Assembly (NCBI RefSeq): GCF_016735495.2 | Contig: NZ_JAERQY020000002.1 | Coordinates: forward strand, 1-64,000 | Direction: 5' to 3' | DNA: 64,000 nt | From: Lysobacter sp. MMG2 | GTDB lineage: Bacteria > Pseudomonadota > Gammaproteobacteria > Xanthomonadales > Xanthomonadaceae | Shown: piece by piece, positions 8,324 to 16,491 of the stretch | Numbering within the stretch: the first letter of the stretch is position 1 | Layout: each line of letters opens with the position of its first letter | Notes under the pieces: model-generated | What the model was told of the DNA's origin: nothing | Database searches by the model: none | The model's input: the letters and a program-made list of their open reading frames with translations, nothing else | Translations under genes and position numbers: made by a program

Positions 8324-9484
8324 TCACTTGAACGGCTGCGCCATCGCCTTCAGCAGACTGTGCTGCTCGTCGTCGCCCGTGAGCTCCCACATGAAGACGC
8401 CACGCAGGCCGTGCTCTTTCGCCAGTTGCGAACGCAGGCCGATCGATTCGGGATCTTCGTAACTGACGAACACGCACTCGTCCGCGTTGAACAGATACGG
8501 CGTCTGCGCGACGGGATGCCAGTGGCGCTTCCACTTCGGGTTGTCGAGCAGCTTCGCGCGGATCTCGCGCCAGTCGCCGGCGGCATAGGGCTCGGTGTAG
8601 GGCCGGTAGAGGCCGTCGTTATCCGCGTCCTTCACACGGAAACCGCGGCCGTAGAACGGCACGCCCAGCACCAGCTTGTCGGCGCTCACGCCGTGCGCGC
8701 GGTAGAACTCCACCGCGCCTTCGACGTTGTTGTAACGGCGCAGTTCCGCCGGCAACGGATCCTGCGGCACTTCGCGCAGCGGTGCGTTGAACGTGGACAC
8801 GGTCGAGAATGCCGTGCCCATGTCGTAGGTCATCAGGTTGATGAAATCCAGCGTGCGGCCCAGCGCGGCGAGGTCGAAACTGCGCGCCGGATCGTAGGGG
8901 CCGTCGGACTGCATGCGCCCGGCCGGCAATGCGGCCGTGAGCAGGAATGTCTTTCCGTCCTGCGCGCCCCTCTTGTCGAGCTGGACGCGGAACTCCTGCG
9001 CCAGCAGCGTCATGTTGCGACGATCCTCCGGTCGCGCGGTGATCTCCTTCGGCCCGCCGTACACCGGGAATTCCCAGTCGATGTCGACGCCGTCGAAGCT
9101 GCCGCGGTGGGTGTCGAAGAACATTGCCATGCACGAGGACACGAAGCGCTCGCGGCTTTCCGCCGTGAGCGCCGCATCGGAGAAGCCACCGGCTTCCCAG
9201 CCGCCGATGGAGATCAGCGTGCGCAACTTCGGATGCCGGCGCTTCAACTCCGCCAACGCCTTGAAATGCGCGGCCGCGTCCGGCGCGACCACGCAGCGCC
9301 CGTCCTCGATGCGCGCGAAGGCGTAGAACACATGCGTGACGGTGTCGGCGGGAATCTTCGATACCGGATAGCGCGCGGCGGAACCGCCGGGGTAATAGGC
9401 GCCGATGATCGGCTCGGCCGCATGGCCGGCGCCGGCCACGCCGGCAAGGAGAAGCGCGATGGCGGCCAGGGTCGGGCGGAGCAT
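8324..9484 (-). CDS. Secreted glycoside hydrolase family 18 chitinase-like protein
   Basis: 386 residues from the ATG at 9484, giving a signal peptide (MLRPTLAAIALLLAGVAGAGHA). The GH18 TIM barrel is evident: strand-3 motif SIGGW at about 92-96 and catalytic DGVDIDWE at 131-138 with Glu138 as proton donor. Later barrel strands include NLMTYDM and the C-terminal FMWELTGDD. GH18 enzymes cleave beta-1,4-GlcNAc bonds in chitin using the substrate N-acetyl group. There is no chitin-binding or fibronectin domain, so it is a bare catalytic unit. An exported chitinase fits the predatory, lytic habit of Lysobacter-type bacteria. Endo-beta-N-acetylglucosaminidase activity cannot be excluded. Confidence 0.9.
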   Translation of the reverse strand: MLRPTLAAIALLLAGVAGAGHAAEPIIGAYYPGGSAARYPVSKIPADTVTHVFYAFARIEDGRCVVAPDAAAHFKALAELKRRHPKLRTLISIGGWEAGGFSDAALTAESRERFVSSCMAMFFDTHRGSFDGVDIDWEFPVYGGPKEITARPEDRRNMTLLAQEFRVQLDKRGAQDGKTFLLTAALPAGRMQSDGPYDPARSFDLAALGRTLDFINLMTYDMGTAFSTVSTFNAPLREVPQDPLPAELRRYNNVEGAVEFYRAHGVSADKLVLGVPFYGRGFRVKDADNDGLYRPYTEPYAAGDWREIRAKLLDNPKWKRHWHPVAQTPYLFNADECVFVSYEDPESIGLRSQLAKEHGLRGVFMWELTGDDEQHSLLKAMAQPFK

Positions 9485-9572
9485 GCGGTCGTCTCGTGTG
9501 CGGGAGAGCGCCACGATACCCGCCCTGCGGGCCGGTGCACGCTATGCTTTCGGCCAATGCATGGGGATGCGC

Positions 9573-10541
9573 ATGACCGCCTTTGATCCGTCCGAGACGA
9601 CAACCCTCGAAAAGCAGGCCTACGAGGCCTTCGGCCGCGGCGAACTGACGCTGGCCGCGCAGCAGTTCGGCGAACTGCTTGAACATCAGCCCGACGCCGT
9701 GCACCTGCATTACATGAAGGGACTGGCGCACAAGTACCTGCGCGAGTGGTCCGACAGCCTGCACCACAACCTGCGCGCGCAGGCCTTGAAGGGCGGCTTC
9801 GACGAAAGCATGGCCTGGAACGCCGGCATCGCCGCCACCGCGCTGGGCGACTGGGCGCAGGCGCGCAACCAGTGGACGCAATGCGGCATCGGCATACCCG
9901 AAGGCGACGGTCCCATCGAAAGCGACTTTGGCCTGGTCAGCATCCGCCTGAATGCCTGGGGCCGTGGCGAAACCGTGTGGGCCCGGCGCATCGACATCGT
10001 GCGCGCGCGATTGCTCAACGTGCCGCTGCCGGAGAGCGGCCACCGTCTGTTCGACATCGTCCTGCACGACGGCGCCCCCACCGGCCGGCGCCGCACCGGC
10101 AACGGCGACCGCACGGCGCCGGTGTTCAACGCGCTCGACACGCTGGCGTCGTCGGAGTTCCGCACGTTCGTGGCCTTCGTGCACTGCGCGACGCCTGAGG
10201 ATCTCAATGACCTGACCGAGGCCACGCTGCCCGGCATCGGCTACGTGGAAGACTGGACGAGCTCGCTGGTGCACTACTGCCTGCGTTGCAGCTACGGCAC
10301 GCCGCACGATCACGACGAAACGGGCGAGTCGAAAGCGGACGGATGGAACGCCGAACGCAACCTCGGCATCGGCGCGCAGGGCAAGGCGGCCGTGGTGCGT
10401 CTGCTGGAAGAGTGGGTCTCACGCGGGCCGGGACGTCGCATCGACGGCATCGAAACGCCGGATCACGCGCCGCCGGAGCGAGTGGAGAGCCACGCGTGGT
10501 GGCGTGGGAACGACGAGGAAGAGGAAGAAGAAGGGACCTAA
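9573..10541 (+). CDS. TPR-repeat protein, function unknown
   Basis: 322 residues from the ATG at 9573 (MTAFDPSETTTLEKQ), preceded by GGGGATG. In-frame ATGs at 9561 and 9567 are alternatives. Residues about 5-110 are TPR-like helical pairs (AYEAFGRGELTLAAQQFGELLEHQPDAVHLHYMKGLA and GDWAQARNQWTQ). The second half (WARRIDIVRARLLNVPLPE, FDIVLHDGAPTGRR, YCLRCSYGTPHDHDE) has cysteines and histidines but no named fold I recognise; the tail is acidic (DEEEEEEGT). No signal peptide, so cytoplasmic. Divergent from the chitinase gene. Confidence 0.75.
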   Translation: MTAFDPSETTTLEKQAYEAFGRGELTLAAQQFGELLEHQPDAVHLHYMKGLAHKYLREWSDSLHHNLRAQALKGGFDESMAWNAGIAATALGDWAQARNQWTQCGIGIPEGDGPIESDFGLVSIRLNAWGRGETVWARRIDIVRARLLNVPLPESGHRLFDIVLHDGAPTGRRRTGNGDRTAPVFNALDTLASSEFRTFVAFVHCATPEDLNDLTEATLPGIGYVEDWTSSLVHYCLRCSYGTPHDHDETGESKADGWNAERNLGIGAQGKAAVVRLLEEWVSRGPGRRIDGIETPDHAPPERVESHAWWRGNDEEEEEEGT

Positions 10542-10648
10542 CGCGCTTCGAGAGCCCCACTTCCACCGGTGGCCGAAGGAAGTGCGCTGAGAAGGGGTGG
10601 CGTAAGGGCAGTAGGGAGATCTGCCTGAAGATCGCGACCTCCTGAGCT

Positions 10649-10773
10649 GTCATCCCCGCGAAGGCGGGGATCCAACTTGCAGCACCAGTTCTGCTCTACG
10701 GAGAGCATGAAGTTCAGACAGTTGGATGTTCGGCTCCGCCGAAGTGGAGCGGAGCCCGCCTTCGCGGGAATGA
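10649..10773. repeat. Two palindromic repeats in the gap 10542-10867
   Basis: GTCATCCCCGCGAAGGCGGG at 10649 and a partner GCCCGCCTTCGCGGGAATGAC at 10753-10773 are inverted copies of the dispersed CCCGC-GAAG-GCGGG element. They fill most of the 326 bases between two convergent genes; nothing else is seen there. Confidence 0.75.
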
Positions 10774-10867
10774 CAGCGCCTCTTGAAAGCGCCTTCAGCT
10801 GTCATTCCTGCATCACGGGTCTTCCCGCGGCCCAGGCCGGCGGGAATCAAGGCTACGCCCACGCCGA

Positions 10868-11968
10868 TCACCCCAACGTCACCGCCCGACCCGTCCGCGC
10901 CGACTCGTAGATCGCCTGCATGATCCGAACATCGCGCATCCCTTCCTCGCCGGACACCTTGCTCGGCCGCTGTTCCAGCACGCAACGCGCGAAGTCGTCC
11001 ATCTCCGCGGCGAACAGGTCGATCTCCGGAAACCGGATCTCCTTGCCGTCGCTGCGACGCCCGTGGTTGCCGTCGTAGAAGAACGCCGGATCGAGTTCGA
11101 ACCAGCCGCGCTCGGCATTCACACGCAGATTCTGGATGCCGCCCGCCTTGTAGCTGGTGCTGCAATACGCCACGACGCCGCTGGGGAACTTCGTCGTCCA
11201 CACCATGCTTTCGTCGACTTCGGCGAAGCGGCGAAGATCGGTCTTGGTCTCCTGCGCCGACACCATCACCGGTTCCTCGCCCGTGAGGTAGCGCGTGGCC
11301 TGCAAGGCGTAGATGCCCACGTCCATCAACGCACCGCCGCCGGCCAGCGCCCGCTGCAGGCGCCACTGCCCCGGATTGCCCACGTTGATGGCGAACCCCG
11401 CCTGCAGGATCGTCGGCTTGCCGAACACCTCCTCGCGCACCAGGCGGATGCACTCCAGGTGATGCGGGTCGTACTGGCAGCGATACGCCGTGCCGAGCAG
11501 GCGGCCGGCCTGCTTGCAGGCGTCGATCATCTGCTGGCAGCGCTCGACGGAGATCTCCAGCGGCTTCTCGCAAAACACGTGCTTGCCGGCCTTCGCCGCC
11601 GCAATGGTGTGCTGCGCGTGCAGGGCGTTGGGCGTGACGACGTAGACGATGTCGATGTCCGGGTTGTCGGCCATCCGGTGCATCGTGTCGTAGCCGTACA
11701 CGCTGGTGGCGGGCAGGCCGTACTTCGCCTTCCACGCTTCGGCCTTGGCCGGCGTGCCGGTGACGATGCCCGCCAGCCGGCAATGCTTCGTCTTCGCCAG
11801 CGCGGGCGCGATCTGGTGTTCGCTCAGCCGGCCCAGGCCGCACACGGCCACGCCGAGCTTGCGGGCTTCCTGCGCGCGGGCGCGCGTGACGCTCGTGCTG
11901 ATGAAGGGCGCGGCGGCCAGCGCGACGGCGGTTTCGGTGAGGAACCTGCGGCGGGAAGGATCGGGCAT
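10868..11968 (-). CDS. Tat-exported Gfo/Idh/MocA family oxidoreductase
   Basis: 366 residues from the ATG at 11968. The N-terminus MPDPSRRRFLTETAVALAAAPF is a twin-arginine signal (SRRRFL). The NAD(P)-binding Rossmann part reads VAVCGLGRLSEHQIAPAL, followed by VTPNALHAQHTIAAAKAGKHVFCEKPLE, with the EKP lysine of this superfamily. The substrate half has GGGALMDVGIYAL. It resembles periplasmic glucose-fructose oxidoreductase of Zymomonas, which keeps its NADP tightly bound and is exported folded. The sugar substrate cannot be read from the sequence. The next gene downstream in the same direction is about 2.5 kb away, so it is likely monocistronic. Confidence 0.85.
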   Translation of the reverse strand: MPDPSRRRFLTETAVALAAAPFISTSVTRARAQEARKLGVAVCGLGRLSEHQIAPALAKTKHCRLAGIVTGTPAKAEAWKAKYGLPATSVYGYDTMHRMADNPDIDIVYVVTPNALHAQHTIAAAKAGKHVFCEKPLEISVERCQQMIDACKQAGRLLGTAYRCQYDPHHLECIRLVREEVFGKPTILQAGFAINVGNPGQWRLQRALAGGGALMDVGIYALQATRYLTGEEPVMVSAQETKTDLRRFAEVDESMVWTTKFPSGVVAYCSTSYKAGGIQNLRVNAERGWFELDPAFFYDGNHGRRSDGKEIRFPEIDLFAAEMDDFARCVLEQRPSKVSGEEGMRDVRIMQAIYESARTGRAVTLG

Positions 11969-12044
11969 GGCGTGACTCGCTCGAAGAAAGGATCGATGCA
12001 CTGCCTGCGCGCGACGCCATGCGCCGCGCGTGTAACGCGAACCG

Positions 12045-12968
12045 CTACCGGTGCGCCAGCGCGTACTCCAGCGCCGCGCACACCGCCGCCGCCTGCGCGG
12101 CGTTGCACTGCTCCGGCGTGGCGCGCGGGCTGTCGGGATAGACCTCGGTGGTGGTCTTGTAGCGCGCGTCGGTGACGCCGGCGCACAGGCCGAGCTTGCG
12201 CAGCGGGTATTCGATGACGCCCGGTGCGACCACGTCCGATCCGATGATGCGCCCCTGCGCGTCGGCCGGTGCGATGTGCGTGACCTTCGCCACCGCCTCG
12301 ATCACCGCCTGCTGGAACGCCGGCTGCGGGTGCTCGCTGTCGTCCACCAGGTAGAACCCGTCCGGCACGCCGTCGGGCTGGAAGGGCTTGCCGTCGCGCG
12401 CGGCCAGCGCGGGGCGGAACTCGGTCTCGTCGGTGTCGGTGGTCTCGTGCAGGTCGATGTGCAGCAGCACGCGATCGCGCACCGGCGCGACCAGGCGCAT
12501 CAGGGCCGCCGATTCCTGCGCCGGGCTGTCGTCGCGGAAGGAACGGTTGGGGTCGATCGCATCGGGATTCCAGCGGTGGATGCGTTCGTAACCCCACGGA
12601 CTGATGCACGGCGCCACCAGCAGGTTCGCCCGGCCGGCGAACTCCCTGGCGTGCAGCGCCACGAACCGCAGCGCGCCGTGCACGCCGCTGGTCTCGTAGC
12701 CGTGCACGCCGCCGGTGACCAGGGCGACGGGAAGGGCGTCGTCCCAGTCGCGGTTCCTGATTGCCAGCAGCGGGAAGTGCTCGTCGCCGTAGTCCAGCCG
12801 GCCGTACTCGACCACGTCGAAGTCCGCGCGCAGGCCGTCGATGGCCCGGACCACCTCGTCGGCATAGCTGCGCTGGCGCACCTGCCGCGCCAGCCACGCC
12901 GCCTTCTCCGCGGCGCCCCAGGGCGTTCCGGGTGTGCCGATGGGATACGGGATGACAGTCATGGTCAT
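12045..12968 (-). CDS. M14-family metallocarboxypeptidase
   Basis: 307 residues from the ATG at 12968 (MTMTVIPYPIG); an ATG at 12962 is the alternative and neither has a strong ribosome site. Zinc ligands of the M14 fold are visible: the HxxE motif in TGGVHGYETSG and a later His in HIDLHETTDTDE. The arginine substrate clamp DPNRSF is present, and a C-terminal glutamate in TTTEVYPD fits the catalytic position. No signal peptide, so probably cytoplasmic and acting on small peptides or modified amino acids. Tandem with the upstream Gfo/Idh gene on the same strand but 76 bases apart. Confidence 0.85.
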   Translation of the reverse strand: MTMTVIPYPIGTPGTPWGAAEKAAWLARQVRQRSYADEVVRAIDGLRADFDVVEYGRLDYGDEHFPLLAIRNRDWDDALPVALVTGGVHGYETSGVHGALRFVALHAREFAGRANLLVAPCISPWGYERIHRWNPDAIDPNRSFRDDSPAQESAALMRLVAPVRDRVLLHIDLHETTDTDETEFRPALAARDGKPFQPDGVPDGFYLVDDSEHPQPAFQQAVIEAVAKVTHIAPADAQGRIIGSDVVAPGVIEYPLRKLGLCAGVTDARYKTTTEVYPDSPRATPEQCNAAQAAAVCAALEYALAHR

Positions 12969-13181
12969 GGCGCGGAAACACTCGGTAGCAGGGCGAGGCC
13001 GCACTTTAGCAGGCGCGCCGATGCAAACCGCCGGTTGGCATCGGACCAAAGGTTGCGACCGAAACCGTCCGGCCATCGACAATTCCGGCCGGCCGCGTCG
13101 CCCCTTCACGTCAGACAAAGTCACATTGCCACTCTCTTTGCATCACCGGCAACTAGCGCCAGTTCACTCGGGGAAAGCGCA

Positions 13182-13499
13182 ATGCCGAAGCGTTACATCA
13201 TCGTCGTCGGTGACACCACCACCGCGGGCGGGCAGACGATCGAAGGACTGCCCGATGTCCGGGTCGCGTGCACGGACGGCGGCCTGCGGGCGGTGACCTG
13301 CCCCGGACACGCCGTCACCTGCGGCCAGTGCGGCCGCACCACGGTATTGGAGGGCGCCATCTACTTCGGCAACCTCCGGGTCGCTTATGACGGCGCGGCG
13401 CTCGCCTGCGGCCATCGCCTGGTGTCGCGCAAGCAGCGGCTGGTGTCGGTGGAAGTGGCCGAGGAAAACACGGCGTCGGACACGACCGGGCCGTCGTGA
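13182..13499 (+). CDS. PAAR-like domain protein, possible T6SS spike tip
   Basis: 105 residues, with GGGGAAAG 5-12 bases before the ATG. The protein shows the usual PAAR order: a glycine pair after an initial strand (IIVVGDTTTAGGQTIEG), then CPGHAVTCGQCGRTTVLEGA and a final CGHRLVSRKQ. Cys and His residues could bind the zinc that holds the PAAR tip. PAAR proteins cap VgrG trimers and can carry effectors; this one has no fused effector. It lies 7 kb from the vgrG operon and the neighbours are not recognisable T6SS genes, so it is an orphan tip. Confidence 0.75.
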   Translation: MPKRYIIVVGDTTTAGGQTIEGLPDVRVACTDGGLRAVTCPGHAVTCGQCGRTTVLEGAIYFGNLRVAYDGAALACGHRLVSRKQRLVSVEVAEENTASDTTGPS

Positions 13500-13541
13500 G
13501 GGAACGGCCCTGATCGCGGGCCGAGCGCACACGTCCCGCCA

Positions 13542-13910
13542 TCACCGCATCGCATACCCCACCAGGCGCCACGCGTCGTCTTCGTCCAGCCTCAGGGTGA
13601 CCCGCTCGTCGCAGGTCCTTTGGCCGGCGAAGGTGGTGCTGAACATCACCGCCACGTAGAGTCCCGGCGGATTGCCCTGCGCATCGCCCGCGCCGACGTG
13701 GTAGCGGACGACCTCGGACCACTGGCGCGAGACGGGCGCGATCATCGGCCGCCCCGAGTCGATGATCGCTTCATGGAACGCGCCCGCGTCCAGCACCTGC
13801 CGCCCCACGGACGAAGCCCGCTGCCAGACCTGGGTGGCGTTACCGCCGTCGATCATCTCGACGAGGCGGGTGGCGGCGTTGACGATGCTGCCGCAGTCGA
13901 TGTCGTTCAT
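13542..13910 (-). CDS. DUF4019-like protein
   Basis: 122 residues from the ATG at 13910. The layout matches DUF4019: an N-terminal helix (ATRLVEMIDGGNATQVWQRAS), a middle with PVSRQWSEVVRYHVG, and terminal strands GLYVAVMFSTTFAG ... RLDEDDAWRLVGYAMR. Many family members are exported; this copy has no signal peptide from this start. Function of the family is unknown. Confidence 0.7.
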   Translation of the reverse strand: MNDIDCGSIVNAATRLVEMIDGGNATQVWQRASSVGRQVLDAGAFHEAIIDSGRPMIAPVSRQWSEVVRYHVGAGDAQGNPPGLYVAVMFSTTFAGQRTCDERVTLRLDEDDAWRLVGYAMR

Positions 13911-14058
13911 GGGCGCCCGTGTGCACGCAGGTGGGATGGCAATGCCCGTGCGAGCGAGATCCGCAGCACGGCCGTGCAGCATGCCCATGCGCGACAGGCG
14001 ACTCCATGAGAAATGTCCGGAGTCCAAACCAGGACACGCGGCAGTGGCGTGCGCTACG

Positions 14059-14616
14059 TCACCCCCGCCAGTTCGCATGCCCCCGCCAGAACTCCACGCT
14101 GCGCAGATACGCCTCACGATCGATTGGCACGCCGGAGCCGCCCTCTTCCACGCCCAGCGCGTTGCGCAGCATCGTGATCGGCGCCATCGGGGTCTCGACG
14201 GGTTCGGCCGTGTACATGCAGCCCACGACACCCCAGTCGGCGGTGGTGTGCGTGCCCTCCTTCGCCAACTGCTCGCGGCTGTAGAGGATCACGACGAGGT
14301 AGTCCGCCACGGGCGGTTCCAGGCCTTCGAACCAGCGCACCAGCACCGGCAGTTCCTCGCGCGTGCGGGCCTCGTAGTCCGAACGCAGCAGGTGGCGGTT
14401 GGCGTCGGTGATCGGCACCGCCAGGCAGCGCGTGGAGGTCCAGTTGCGGTGCACGTGCAGCTTGCAGAACGGCGCGTAGCCGTCGAGCACCTTCAGCGGC
14501 GTCACGTCGTTGAGATGCCGCTCGAACTCCTCCGGCGTGCAGTCCTGGATCGTGTTGCGCCGCGGCTCGCGCGGGAACAGGCGGGTGCGGGCGAAGTCGG
14601 TGAGGATGATGGACAT
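14059..14616 (-). CDS. DUF3228 family protein
   Basis: 185 residues from the ATG at 14616 (MSIILTDFARTRLFPREPR). The sequence has the family look: TPEEFERHLN, HVHRNW and DADYLVVILYSREQL-like strands, and the C-terminal FWRGHANWR. No signal or membrane segment, so cytoplasmic. The family has no assigned biochemical role. The gene sits on the minus strand between DUF4019 and an exported hypothetical protein, without overlaps. Confidence 0.75.
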   Translation of the reverse strand: MSIILTDFARTRLFPREPRRNTIQDCTPEEFERHLNDVTPLKVLDGYAPFCKLHVHRNWTSTRCLAVPITDANRHLLRSDYEARTREELPVLVRWFEGLEPPVADYLVVILYSREQLAKEGTHTTADWGVVGCMYTAEPVETPMAPITMLRNALGVEEGGSGVPIDREAYLRSVEFWRGHANWRG

Positions 14617-14669
14617 GGGCGGGAGGTTAGGCGGCGATGACGCATTATCGGTCACGGGCGCGGGCGGCC

Positions 14670-15392
14670 TCAGCTCACCCACACGCCCTTTTCCGCGACG
14701 ACCCGCCAGCCCTGCGCCGAGCGCTCGAGGCGAAGCATCATTCCGACCGCGCACAGCGGCCCGCAGTAGTGGGCCACATAGATCAGCGCAACGCTCCGGT
14801 CCTCGCTCAGTACCGGGCGCGTGATTTTCATGAACCCCTTGGTGTCGGGGAAGTCGCGATGGAACCGTGGCCATCCGTCCCAGGCGCCCAGGTTTTCCAG
14901 ATCGCTCCGGCGCACCGGCGCGGTGCCCGGAATGCCCGACAGATCGAGCGGAACGCGCGCTACGTTGGCCCGCGCCAGATCGTCGAAGAGCGCGCGCGAC
15001 ACGAACCCGGCCAGTGCCTTGGGCGGCGCATCCACGAGGTGGTCATCGCACCGGATTCCGGGTGCGTCGCCGAGGCACAGCGATTCATCGACCAGCAACA
15101 GCAGGCGCGCCGACGCAGGCGCCGGTGCCTCCTGTGCATCCGTCGGAGGAGCAGGCTCGCCCGCGAAATCGACCGCTTCCAGCACGGCCTGGACAATGGC
15201 GCGTGTTTCCTCCGCCGTCGCAATGACGGGCCCCGCTCCGCCCGATTCCGGAGCAACGGCCGGCACCGTCCCTGCCGCGGCCGACCACGCAAGCGCGATC
15301 AGCAGCGCGCACCGACCCAGACGGCGCCTCGCGTTCGCGCTGCACTTCCTTGCCTGACCGCCCTCGGACACGCCCTGCCCTGCCTCGTCCAT
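14670..15392 (-). CDS. Putative exported protein, function unknown
   Basis: 240 residues from the ATG at 15392, chosen because AGGAGG lies 5 bases upstream. A basic stretch (ANARRRLGRC) precedes a hydrophobic segment (ALLIALAWSAAAGTVPAVA), so it is probably exported or membrane-anchored with an unusually long n-region. The mature part includes LLLLVDESLCLGD, a paired-cysteine stretch (HYCGPLCAVGMML) and a final strand pattern RLERSAQGWRVVAEKG like an NTF2-fold tail. No named family recognised. Confidence 0.65.
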   Translation of the reverse strand: MDEAGQGVSEGGQARKCSANARRRLGRCALLIALAWSAAAGTVPAVAPESGGAGPVIATAEETRAIVQAVLEAVDFAGEPAPPTDAQEAPAPASARLLLLVDESLCLGDAPGIRCDDHLVDAPPKALAGFVSRALFDDLARANVARVPLDLSGIPGTAPVRRSDLENLGAWDGWPRFHRDFPDTKGFMKITRPVLSEDRSVALIYVAHYCGPLCAVGMMLRLERSAQGWRVVAEKGVWVS

Positions 15393-15467
15393 ATCGCCTC
15401 CTGCGCCTGATCGTGGACGGATCATGCCAAAGAAGCAGGGCCGCGCGGGGCAACTCGATACCGCTCG

Positions 15468-16364
15468 TTACAGTTCCGGCGTCGACTCCGCGATGACCTT
15501 CATCGCTTCCTCCGCCCGCCGTTGCTGCTCGCGCACCTGCGCGGCGGAGGGGCGCGATGCCACCGTCGTCGCACAGTGGTCGATGTAGGTGCCGGACGGC
15601 GCATCGATCACTTCGTGGCAAGGGTTCGGGGCCGTCGATGTCGCGGCCGTCTTCGCAACGGGGGGCGCTGCGGGCGCTGCGACCGCTGGTGGCCGCGCTG
15701 GGGTCAGTGCGCTCTGCAGCGTGCGCCATACGAACAGATAAAGCACCAGCATCAAGGCGAGGAACAACGCCGCCCCCAGCAGCTTGACCGCGATCACCGC
15801 CGCAATGCTGCGCGTGGCGGTGCGCCGCCCTCTTCCACCGCTGCCGTAGCGAATGCGGTCTTCGGCGGCGGACAACAGGCGCTCGCCGACGCGTCGCGCC
15901 ATCGCGGAACCCACCCCATCGACGCCGCCCATGCGGACGTCGAACGCCGGCGCGGGCTCGCGGATCGGGCCCAGCATCATGCGCAGCTCGTTACCGTCGA
16001 TCAGCTGGACGTGACCGAGCTTCGTGGCGGCCTCGATCGCGGCCTTGGTGAACTCGCCGCTGCTGGCCAGGATCGCGCCCGTCGCGCCGTGGTTGACCAT
16101 CAGGCCCAGCAGCTCGTGCACCGCGTTGTGCGGCACCTTCATCGCGTTCCAGTGCTTGCATTGCACGACGATGAACTGCTCGTCGCGACGCAGCTTCAGG
16201 TCGATGCCGCCGTCGGTCTTCGCGCCCGTGGCGCCGGTGCCGACATGCTCGACCTCATAACCCTCGCTGCGGTAGTACGCGGCGAGCAGCACTTCCAGTT
16301 GGTCCCAGCCGACCCGCGTCAGCGCATCGCTGCGGCGGTGGCTCACAGGCTTGAGTCCGTTCAT
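15468..16364 (-). CDS. Mrr-type restriction endonuclease domain protein with one transmembrane helix
   Basis: 298 residues from the ATG at 16364 (GGGGGCGGA upstream). Residues about 18-130 form an Mrr_cat PD-(D/E)xK nuclease: LLAAYYRSEGYEVEHVG, GGIDL with Asp55, and QCKHW at 68-72 giving the QxK catalytic pair. A strongly hydrophobic helix at about 187-212 follows, then a Pro/Ala-rich linker and a C-terminal domain with two cysteines and heptad-like charged helices (REQQRRAEEAMKVIAE). So the nuclease is membrane-tethered. Membrane-linked Mrr-like proteins occur in many proteobacteria with unknown roles; defence or DNA quality control are possibilities. No partner methylase nearby. Confidence 0.85.
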   Translation of the reverse strand: MNGLKPVSHRRSDALTRVGWDQLEVLLAAYYRSEGYEVEHVGTGATGAKTDGGIDLKLRRDEQFIVVQCKHWNAMKVPHNAVHELLGLMVNHGATGAILASSGEFTKAAIEAATKLGHVQLIDGNELRMMLGPIREPAPAFDVRMGGVDGVGSAMARRVGERLLSAAEDRIRYGSGGRGRRTATRSIAAVIAVKLLGAALFLALMLVLYLFVWRTLQSALTPARPPAVAAPAAPPVAKTAATSTAPNPCHEVIDAPSGTYIDHCATTVASRPSAAQVREQQRRAEEAMKVIAESTPEL

Positions 16365-16491
16365 TCCGCCCCCTGCGGAAGTCCTTGGTGGCGATGATCT
16401 TAGCGCCCGGGTCGCGCCCGCACCCAGCCGATGCAGCCCGCTTCGCAACTTTGAGTCGCCCGGCCCGCCACTGCGCGCAGGCGCATCGCCG

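Noticed and set aside
12051-13181. N-terminal extension of the PAAR-like gene to 12051
   Set aside because: The upstream part is antisense to the M14 carboxypeptidase, and a good ribosome site sits before the ATG at 13182.
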